Source: UM-FILTER-47-13 sp964445195 (GTDB lineage Bacteria > Pseudomonadota > Alphaproteobacteria > Micavibrionales > Micavibrionaceae). From it: 19,552 nt of DNA. The DNA lies in NCBI GenBank assembly GCA_964445195.1, contig CAYUKA010000037.1:1-19552 (forward strand). Direction: 5' to 3'. Position numbers and translations under genes: made by a program. The notes beneath the pieces are model-generated. The model was given only the letters and a program-made list of their open reading frames with translations, did no database searches and had not been told where the DNA came from. How positions within the stretch are numbered: the first letter of the stretch is position 1; each line of letters opens with the position of its first letter. Below are positions 7,207 through 13,695 of this stretch, one piece after another.

Positions 7207-7363
7207 GGCCGGGACCCTAGAACAGCCACCTTGTAAAAGCAAGCTCTTATGGAACATTATGGCTCAGAAAGCCGGGGATTGTTTCACGGGAAACACAGGA
7301 AACGACGATAAGAATTTGATTTCATTGATATAAAATCCCATCCAAGCCTTTCCCGTAAAACAG

Positions 7364-7392
7364 AAAAGGCGGCACCACGGCGCCGCCTTTTT
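7364..7392 (-). terminator. Intrinsic terminator of the 7416-8096 gene (bidirectional)
   Basis: GGCGGC (7368-7373) pairs with GCCGCC (7382-7387). It is flanked by AAAA on one side (TTTT for the minus strand) and TTTTT on the other. It lies 24 bases past the minus-strand stop at 7416 and can act in both directions. Confidence 0.8.
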
Positions 7393-7415
7393 ATCAAATT
7401 ATTCAGGGCCACCGG

Positions 7416-8096
7416 TTACGGCTGTGCCGGACCCGCCAGCTTCGCCAGTTCTGCTTGGATCACTTCAGGTCCATGTGTTTCAGCAATCGCTTGCAGGCCG
7501 GCATTGACTTCTTCCAAGGTAGTACCTTTGTCCGTGAAGAAAGCCTCCTGCAGAGCCCGTCCTTTTTCATTTGCAACAGTCTCCAGATCGCCGCCCATCG
7601 CCTCGGCTGCGAATTTCTGCGCCAGCATGCCTCTTTTCTGGTTCCGTGACATGTCATCATAGGCAATCGTTTGCGCCTGCTCTTCTGTGACACCGGGATT
7701 CTGTTTCAGCAGCGCATCAACAGCAACAGCATGGTAATTAACATCCTCGCCCAACAACGCATCCGGATCAACGCCCATCTGCATCACAATCATTGGCAGC
7801 AGACCAGGCGGAAACTGTGACAACTGTTCCTCAGCCTCTTCTGTTGTCATCGCGGGCTTCACCAGAAGCGCGGCAACGGCGCTGTCAATTTCGTCATCGT
7901 TCTGTGTGGCTATCTCAGCAGTTTTCGCTTCTGTCAGCGCTTTGAATTCTGCCTCAACTGCTTGAAAAACAGCCTTCACTTTAGGTGCCACAACTGTCTG
8001 GAATTCATGTAGCAATGCAATACGTGCCAGTTCTGTTTCAGTCAGGGCCGGGGCTGCGGTTTCTTGCCCCTCTGGTGCTGTGGTCTCTTCACTCAT
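7416..8096 (-). CDS. Hypothetical acidic, alanine/glutamate-rich protein, 226 residues
   Basis: I do not recognise this protein. The start at 8096 is well supported: AGGAGAG lies about 6 nt upstream. The first about 20 residues are disordered (MSEETTAPEGQETAAPAL). A predicted helical bundle follows, with motifs such as TTEEAEEQLSQFPPGLLPMI and a closing helix LEEVNAGLQAIAETHGPEVI. The composition is strongly acidic, and no signal peptide, membrane helix or catalytic motif is visible. It is monocistronic, with its own terminator. The composition and length resemble small cytoplasmic or scaffold-like proteins, but no function can be claimed. It may be lineage-specific. Confidence 0.8.
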   Translation of the reverse strand: MSEETTAPEGQETAAPALTETELARIALLHEFQTVVAPKVKAVFQAVEAEFKALTEAKTAEIATQNDDEIDSAVAALLVKPAMTTEEAEEQLSQFPPGLLPMIVMQMGVDPDALLGEDVNYHAVAVDALLKQNPGVTEEQAQTIAYDDMSRNQKRGMLAQKFAAEAMGGDLETVANEKGRALQEAFFTDKGTTLEEVNAGLQAIAETHGPEVIQAELAKLAGPAQP

Positions 8097-8251
8097 AAAT
8101 CTCTCCTATTCTTTGTGTAATGTTAAAAGCCATAATTAAAAGCTATAAGCCGCTACATAAACCACATATATACTTCTGTAAACCGCTTTCTGGAAAAAAG
8201 TTGCGTTTTCGTATTCATGACAAAACGCTAATAAAGATGCGGCGCGCTCTA

Positions 8252-8283
8252 AGAGTCTGTTTCAGAATTTTGAAACAGACTCT
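8252..8283. repeat. Perfect 13-bp inverted repeat downstream of gyrA
   Basis: AGAGTCTGTTTCA (8252-8264) and TGAAACAGACTCT (8271-8283) form a perfect 13-bp stem with a 6-nt loop, 54 bases past the gyrA stop. Neither side has a T-run, so it is not a standard terminator. It may be a mobile palindromic repeat, the joined ends of a small transposable element, or an mRNA 3'-end stabiliser. Confidence 0.6.
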
Positions 8284-8336
8284 AAGCCCGTCTTTATTCG
8301 TTTTCAGATTTTTAGGTAGTCAGGAGAGCCCGGAAA

Positions 8337-11045
8337 TTATTCCGCCGCCGGCGGCGTTTCCGGCAACTCCTCGTCGCCTTCGTCTTCCTCGATCAGCCAT
8401 GCCACGGACACGATCTTCTCGTCATCCGCAACCTTGAACAGCGTTACGCCCTGCGCGCTGCGCCCGGTAAAGCGGACATCGCGAACCGGCGTCCGGATCA
8501 GCTTGCCCTTATCGGTCACCAGCATAACCTGGTGATCGTCAGTGACCGGGAAGGTCGCGGCCACTTCATTACCGTTCCTGGCTGTCAGCCCCATATTGAC
8601 GACACCCTGCCCACCCCGGCCGCTTACGCGGTATTCATAGGCCGAGGTTCGCTTGCCGTAGCCTTTGCGCGATACGGAAAGCAGGAATTGCTCCCTGGCC
8701 TGCAACTCTGCAAACCGCTCCTCCGGCAGCTCGGCATCGCCGGCTTCGAACTCCATACCGTCCTCATCGGCGCCGCGCAGCTTGCTGGCCAGTTTCAGGT
8801 AGGCTGTGCGCTCCTCCGGCGTCGCGTCAACACCGCGCAGCACCGACATCGAAATCACCTCGTCGCCCTTGGCCAGCTTGATACCACGCACCCCGGTCGA
8901 GGTTCGACCGGCGAAGACACGCACATCGGTCACCGGGAAGCGGATCGCCTTACCCTTGCGGGTGGCCAGCAACACGTCCTCATCCTCCTTACAGATTTTG
9001 ACCGACACAAGCTGTTCCTTGTCACCGAGCTTCATCGCAATCAGGCCGTTTGAACGGATATTCTTGAAATCAGTCAATTTGTTACGGCGGATTGTGCCAT
9101 GCGAGGTTGCAAAGACGATATCCAGCTCGTCCCATAAATCCTCATCCTCCGGCAAGCGCATGTAAACGCTGACAAATTCGTCTTTTTCGAGCGGCAGGAG
9201 ATTCACAACCGCCTTGCCCCGCGCCTGCGGACTGCCGAGCGGTAACTGCCAGACCTTCATCTTGTGCACAATCCCGCGTGACGTGAAGAACAGGATCGGC
9301 GTATGGGTGCTGGCGACAAACAGGTCGGAGACAAAATCCTCATCTTTGAGCGATGTGCCGCTGCGTCCCTTGCCGCCGCGGCGCTGCGCGCGGTAGGTAT
9401 CAAGAGGCACGCGCTTGACGTAACCGCCATTGGTGACGGTCACGACCATATCCTCGCGCTGAATCAGTTCCTCGATATCTTCCTCAAACTCAATATCCAG
9501 CAATTCGGTGCGGCGCGGCGTCGCGAACCGTTCCCTGATCTCGGCCAGTTCCTCGCGCATCACATCCATCAGGATTTCACGGCTGCCGAGGATCGCCAGG
9601 TAACCGGCGATCTTGTCGGTGATCTCCTTCAGCTCATCACCGATCTTGTCGCGCTCCAGCCCGGTCAGGCGGTGCAGGCGCAGATCAAGGATCGCCTTCG
9701 CCTGCGCCTCAGATAGCTGGTAGGTGCCTTTGACTACGGGATGCTCAGGATCGTCGATCAGCGCGATCAGCGCTTCAACGTCTTTGGCCGGCCACGGCCT
9801 GGCCATCAACTCTTCACGCGCCACCTGCGGATTCGGGGCATTGCGAATCAGCTTGATGACATCGTCGATATTCGCCACAGCCACCGCCAGGCCGGCCAGG
9901 ATATGCGCCCGGTCACGCGCTTTGCCCAGTTCGAAGATCGTCCGGCGGGTAATGACTTCCTCACGGAATTTAACAAACGCGCTGATGAAGTCGCGCAGAC
10001 GCAGCATTTCCGGCCGGCCGCGGTTCAGCGCCACCATATTGGCCGGGAAGGTTGTCTGCAGCGCCGTATGCTTGAACAGCTGGTTCAGCACAACATCGGC
10101 GTTCGCGCCTTTCTTGAGCTCCACAACAATCCGCACGCCGTCGCGGTCGGATTCATCGCGAATCTCGCTGATATCCTCAACGATCTTCTCGCGCGCCACT
10201 TCGCCAATCCGCTCCAGCAGCCGGCCCTTATTAACCTGGTATGGAATTTCAGTGACGACGATCGCTTCGCGCCCGCTGCTGATATCCTCAAATTCAGCGC
10301 GGGAACGCATGGTCATCGAACCGCTGCCGGTGTGATAGGCCGACATAATGCCGTTACGGCCTAAAATCTGGCCGCCGGTCGGGAAGTCCGGCCCCGGAAT
10401 ATGCTGGAGGATTTCTTCGAGCGTAATGTCTTCGTTATCAATATAAGCACAGCAGGCGTCAATCACTTCGCCGAGATTGTGCGGCGGGATATTGGTAGCC
10501 ATGCCGACGGCAATCCCGCCCGCGCCGTTTACCAGCAGGTTTGGCACGCGCGAGGGCAGCACACTGGGCTCCAACAGCGATTCATCATAGTTCGGCTGGA
10601 AATCGACCGTGTCCTTGTCGATATCGGCCAGCAGCGTTTCCGCCGCCTTGGTCAGACGCGCTTCGGTATAGCGCATCGCCGCGGCCGGGTCGCCGTCCAT
10701 CGAGCCGAAGTTACCCTGCCCGTCGATCAGCGGCAGCCGCATGGAGAAATCCTGCGCCATCCGCACCAGCGCGTCGTAGATCGCCTGATCGCCGTGCGGG
10801 TGGTATTGACCCATGACATCACCGACGATGCGGGCCGACTTCCGGTAAGGCTTGTCGGAGGTGTAGCCGCCCTGGCGCATCGCATATAAAATCCGGCGGT
10901 GCACCGGCTTCAGCCCGTCGCGGATATCGGGCAACGCGCGGCTGACGATGACGCTCATCGCGTAATCGAGATAGGAGTTTTTCATCTCCTCTTCGAGGGA
11001 AATCGCCGGAAACTCTTCGCCGCCGGTTACCGCGGAATCGCTCAT
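8337..11045 (-). CDS. gyrA: DNA gyrase subunit A
   Basis: GyrA is the breakage-rejoining subunit of gyrase (GyrA2GyrB2), which introduces negative supercoils using ATP. At 902 residues it is full length. The N-terminal winged-helix region holds YLDYAMSVIVSRALPDIRDG (25-44) and the quinolone-resistance region HPHGDQAIYDALVRMAQ (82-98). The catalytic tyrosine is Tyr126 in AMRYTEARL. The GyrA box QRRGGKG at 554-560, needed for DNA wrapping, opens the C-terminal beta-pinwheel, and an acidic tail (about 885-902) follows. Residue 87, equivalent to E. coli Ser83, is glutamine, while the Asp87 equivalent is kept (Asp91). The Shine-Dalgarno is weak. A palindrome lies 19 bases upstream, and a terminator separates it from the upstream gene, so it has its own promoter. 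Confidence 0.98.
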   Translation of the reverse strand: MSDSAVTGGEEFPAISLEEEMKNSYLDYAMSVIVSRALPDIRDGLKPVHRRILYAMRQGGYTSDKPYRKSARIVGDVMGQYHPHGDQAIYDALVRMAQDFSMRLPLIDGQGNFGSMDGDPAAAMRYTEARLTKAAETLLADIDKDTVDFQPNYDESLLEPSVLPSRVPNLLVNGAGGIAVGMATNIPPHNLGEVIDACCAYIDNEDITLEEILQHIPGPDFPTGGQILGRNGIMSAYHTGSGSMTMRSRAEFEDISSGREAIVVTEIPYQVNKGRLLERIGEVAREKIVEDISEIRDESDRDGVRIVVELKKGANADVVLNQLFKHTALQTTFPANMVALNRGRPEMLRLRDFISAFVKFREEVITRRTIFELGKARDRAHILAGLAVAVANIDDVIKLIRNAPNPQVAREELMARPWPAKDVEALIALIDDPEHPVVKGTYQLSEAQAKAILDLRLHRLTGLERDKIGDELKEITDKIAGYLAILGSREILMDVMREELAEIRERFATPRRTELLDIEFEEDIEELIQREDMVVTVTNGGYVKRVPLDTYRAQRRGGKGRSGTSLKDEDFVSDLFVASTHTPILFFTSRGIVHKMKVWQLPLGSPQARGKAVVNLLPLEKDEFVSVYMRLPEDEDLWDELDIVFATSHGTIRRNKLTDFKNIRSNGLIAMKLGDKEQLVSVKICKEDEDVLLATRKGKAIRFPVTDVRVFAGRTSTGVRGIKLAKGDEVISMSVLRGVDATPEERTAYLKLASKLRGADEDGMEFEAGDAELPEERFAELQAREQFLLSVSRKGYGKRTSAYEYRVSGRGGQGVVNMGLTARNGNEVAATFPVTDDHQVMLVTDKGKLIRTPVRDVRFTGRSAQGVTLFKVADDEKIVSVAWLIEEDEGDEELPETPPAAE

Positions 11046-11063
11046 GCGCCTGCTGCCTTTATA

Positions 11064-11079
11064 CTGTTATCTATAACAG
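11064..11079. promoter_or_regulatory. Palindrome in the gyrA leader/promoter
   Basis: CTGTTATCTATAACAG is a perfect 7+7 dyad with a 2-nt centre, 19-34 bases upstream of the gyrA ATG. On the minus strand it contains TATAGA, a possible -10 box, so a protein bound here would overlap the promoter. No convincing -35 was found. Confidence 0.4.
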
Positions 11080-11094
11080 GCTATTCCTAGCAGG

Positions 11095-11129
11095 AAAAAA
11101 CCCGCCTCACAAGCGTTTGGCGGGGTTTT
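11095..11129 (-). terminator. Intrinsic terminator of the 11157-12428 gene
   Basis: CCCGCC (11101-11106) and GGCGGG (11119-11124) form the stem. On the minus strand it is followed by six T (complement of A at 11095-11100). It also has a TTTT on the plus side. It lies 28 bases past the stop at 11157 and separates that gene from gyrA. Confidence 0.85.
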
Positions 11130-11156
11130 CACCGGGTTTTACGCAAATATGCTTAG

Positions 11157-12428
11157 CTACCCCAAACCGATGCGCTGAAGAAAGCCTTTTTTCTCCGGGG
11201 CAGCCTGCGACGGCTCGATAAAGCCAAATGCGGCTAAACGATCCTGGACAACGGCTTTTTCCGCATTCGTGAATCCCTTATGCAGCAAATCATTTACAAA
11301 GTCAGGCGGATTAGGCAAATCCTCCTGCGCCGGCAAGGACTCAACGACATCTCTGGTCAACCCGCGGATGTCTGCCGCCAGCTGTTCTTTATCAGCACCA
11401 TCATAAAATTGCGCAGCCTGCTGTAATACGTTCGGTACCAGAGCGCGGAACATATTGGTATATTTATTCTCAATATTCCCATCCTTGAGCTGCGCGGCAT
11501 AAATATGCGCCAGATGTTCAAGCGCCCGGACCGGATTATCGGAAACGTCGGCAAACTCTGGGTCATTGACCGCATCGGCAACCGGTTTCGCGTTATTATT
11601 GCCGGCGTCAATCGCATCGGCAACCTCTAACACCCCGACAGCAGCCTTTACGCCAGACAGCAGACCTGTTGTCTGCTCATCAAAATCATCGCCGTAATGC
11701 TGTGCAATGTCTTCCAGTTCACCGGCAAACGTCCGTTTCACTTCATCAGCCGGCGCGCCCCGGGCCGGCTTGTCCTTGCCGGCTTCAGTAAATGCCTGCC
11801 GCGCGGCCGACATTTGTTCATCGACCTTCTGGCGCCGGCCGGCATCCTGCACATCACCCTTATCCTTGAAGCGCTGGAATTCCTCTGCCGCTTCCTGCGC
11901 CGCTGTCTGCTCAGCGTGAAGTTTCGCTTCGATCTCCGCTTCGTTCTTAACGTTCAGGCCCAGATCTTTCGCCATTTTATAAACGAGGAAGAGTTCGTAA
12001 TCGCTTTTACAGTCTTCAATCGCGACCGGCTGGTCCTTGTAGGTCGCCTTGGCCAGCGCCGCGATGGCAAACGCTTCTTCCGCAGCATCAACCGGCGCTT
12101 TGGACTCCACTTTCTCGTTCGTAACCCAGAAAATCGTATCCTGTGCCGCAAAATTAATGCCAATGATCGGATCATCGGCATCCTTATTCACAACCTGATG
12201 CCCCAGCTGGTAGAAGGACATGCGGGGGTCAAGGTTGTCGGCTTCGAAATACTTGACTAAATCAAGTGCTAAACGCTCATAATTATCATAATGCCGCTCT
12301 TTGTCAGTCTCACCGCCAAAAGCGCCTTCAGCGTCACGTAAAGTCTTAAGCCGTTCACGGCGGCGTTTTTCCTCTTCGTCAAGACGCTCCTGATCACTTG
12401 CATCCGGTTTCACACGTAAAACAGCCAT
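11157..12428 (-). CDS. Hypothetical charged helical protein, 423 residues
   Basis: I do not recognise this protein. The ATG at 12428 has AAGGA about 9 nt upstream. The first about 45 residues are a very charged coil (DQERLDEEEKRRRERLKTLR). Residues about 46-160 look globular, with YERLALDLVKYFEADNLDPR, GINFAAQDTIFWVTNEKV and a helical DYELFLVYKMAKDLGLNV. Residues about 160-235 are again a coiled-coil/linker rich in A, E, Q and K. The rest is a helical domain ending in a basic-hydrophobic tail (KKGFLQRIGLG). There is no signal peptide, membrane helix or known active site. The gene sits between ssb-DUF2059 and gyrA, co-oriented with them, and has a strong terminator of its own. It is probably a lineage-specific cytoplasmic protein. 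Confidence 0.85.
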   Translation of the reverse strand: MAVLRVKPDASDQERLDEEEKRRRERLKTLRDAEGAFGGETDKERHYDNYERLALDLVKYFEADNLDPRMSFYQLGHQVVNKDADDPIIGINFAAQDTIFWVTNEKVESKAPVDAAEEAFAIAALAKATYKDQPVAIEDCKSDYELFLVYKMAKDLGLNVKNEAEIEAKLHAEQTAAQEAAEEFQRFKDKGDVQDAGRRQKVDEQMSAARQAFTEAGKDKPARGAPADEVKRTFAGELEDIAQHYGDDFDEQTTGLLSGVKAAVGVLEVADAIDAGNNNAKPVADAVNDPEFADVSDNPVRALEHLAHIYAAQLKDGNIENKYTNMFRALVPNVLQQAAQFYDGADKEQLAADIRGLTRDVVESLPAQEDLPNPPDFVNDLLHKGFTNAEKAVVQDRLAAFGFIEPSQAAPEKKGFLQRIGLG

Positions 12429-12529
12429 AACAAATGTCCTTTACCTTTGAAAATCTATAAAACCCATACAGAGCCTATAGCATTTTCCCTAAGAAAAAGT
12501 AAAGGTTGAAGTTATGAAAATATAAATGG

Positions 12530-12967
12530 TTAGTCGGAAACGCTGCCGGTCCGCACCGCCATCATCGCCCGGTCGATCTTCCTGATAATTTCGGGTTGGA
12601 TCACGGCCTGGTAAACCGGCATTTTTTTCGTCACCGCCTGCCCTTCCGGCGAACCGTGGAACTCGATCATTTTCTCCAGCTCTGCCAGGGTAAACGTCTC
12701 CGCCATCGCCTTGACAGATAACGCTGTCATATCGTCCTGATCGAACTCATCCAGCATACGGTCGACAAATATCTCGCGCTGCTCTGCCGGGTAACGCTGT
12801 GCCAGACGCCGTACCGATTCCTCAATATCAGCATTCAGCGGCCGGATCTCGTGCATCTGCCGCGCGAGTTCGATCCGTTGCTGGTAGTCAGGATCCTCCT
12901 GCTGCGCCACGGCTGACAACGGCTGGAAAAGAGTGACAGCTAAAACCAACAGGAGATATTTCATCAT
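12530..12967 (-). CDS. DUF2059 family exported protein
   Basis: The start at 12967 yields MMKYLLLVLAVTLFQPLSAVAQ, a clean signal peptide cut after AVA; an ATG five codons earlier (12982) is possible. The mature part has the DUF2059 pattern: helix AELEKMIEFHGSPEGQAVTKKMP near the C-terminus, preceded by DRMLDEFDQDDMTALSVKAMAETF. The family is small, helical and periplasmic, and its biochemical role is not known. It starts 21 nt (or 6 nt with the alternative start) after the ssb stop on the same strand, so it is likely co-transcribed with ssb. That pairing is probably positional rather than functional. Confidence 0.85.
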   Translation of the reverse strand: MMKYLLLVLAVTLFQPLSAVAQQEDPDYQQRIELARQMHEIRPLNADIEESVRRLAQRYPAEQREIFVDRMLDEFDQDDMTALSVKAMAETFTLAELEKMIEFHGSPEGQAVTKKMPVYQAVIQPEIIRKIDRAMMAVRTGSVSD

Positions 12968-12988
12968 TCGACCGCTTATCATGAGAGG

Positions 12989-13456
12989 TTAGAACGGGAT
13001 TTCGTCTTCAAGCTCGTCAACCGGCATCGTGCTGCCACCGGCGGCCTGCGCCCGGCTATCGGCTTCATAGGGAGGCGGGCTGTTATCCTGGAAATCGCCA
13101 CCGCCTTCGCCGCGCGCGTCGAGCATGGTGATTTCACCTTTATAGGGCCGCAGCACAACCTCGGTCGTGTACTTTTTCTGGCCGTCCTGTTCCCAGGACC
13201 GTGTTTCAAGCTGGCCCTCCAGATAGATTTTCGAGCCTTTGCGCAGATAATTTTCAGACAGCGTCACCAGCGGCTGGCTGAAAATCACAACGCGGTGCCA
13301 TTCCGTGCGCTCCTGCCGTTCGCCGTTCCGGTCTTTCCAGCGCTCTGACGTCGCAACCGACAGATTCGCCACCTTGTCGCCGGACTGCATCGTCCGGATT
13401 TCCGGGTCACGGCCCAGATTGCCTACCAAAATCACTTTATTTATGCTTCCAGCCAC
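12989..13456 (-). CDS. ssb: Single-stranded DNA-binding protein
   Basis: SSB coats single-stranded DNA during replication, repair and recombination, and recruits partners through its C-terminal tip. At 155 residues it is typical. The OB fold starts with SINKVILVGNLGRDPEIR and continues with VANLSVATSERWKDRNGERQ, TEWHRVVIF, and LRKGSKIYLEGQLETRSW (to about residue 110). A flexible G/P/A-rich linker follows, and the protein ends in the acidic tip ELEDEIPF that binds partner proteins. The start codon is GTG at 13456, with GGAAGGG 8 nt upstream; the ATG in between is out of frame. ssb diverges from the Lon-like gene. DUF2059 follows it. Confidence 0.97.
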   Translation of the reverse strand: MAGSINKVILVGNLGRDPEIRTMQSGDKVANLSVATSERWKDRNGERQERTEWHRVVIFSQPLVTLSENYLRKGSKIYLEGQLETRSWEQDGQKKYTTEVVLRPYKGEITMLDARGEGGGDFQDNSPPPYEADSRAQAAGGSTMPVDELEDEIPF

Positions 13457-13580
13457 GATGGCATCCCTTCCTTTTCTATATATGAAAGCGACACTTTATT
13501 ACCTTCCAGCCCAAGGATAAAGGGCTTTTTCGCGCTCTATCCACCACTTATCAGCCATTCACCTTAAGAGACCGAAACTA

Positions 13581-13598
13581 TTGCACAATTTTGTGCAA
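13581..13598. promoter_or_regulatory. Perfect 18-bp palindrome between ssb and the Lon-like gene
   Basis: TTGCACAATTTTGTGCAA is an 8+8 dyad with a 2-nt centre, about 26 bases upstream of the -35 box of the Lon-like gene and 125 upstream of the ssb start. This size and symmetry are typical of a dimeric regulator site. A weaker dyad (AATGAA/TTCATT) lies just beside it at about 13601-13616. Confidence 0.55.
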
Positions 13599-13623
13599 GA
13601 AATGAAATGATTCATTATGCCGC

Positions 13624-13652
13624 TTGTAATATCTGGCATTTTCTGATCTAAT
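13624..13652 (+). promoter_or_regulatory. Putative promoter of the Lon-like gene
   Basis: TTGTAA (13624-13629) and TCTAAT (13647-13652) are 17 nt apart, giving a leader of about 36 nt with AGGGAG as ribosome-binding site. It looks like a vegetative rather than a heat-shock promoter. Confidence 0.5.
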
Positions 13653-13695
13653 CCGCGGAATAAACAAATAAAAAAGCTTAATAGGGAGTACCAGA

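Noticed and set aside
13509..13530. AGCCC/GGGCT hairpin followed by TTTTT as a terminator
   Set aside because: It would act on the plus strand, where no gene ends, and the stem is only 5 bp. It lies in the ssb leader region and is more likely chance.
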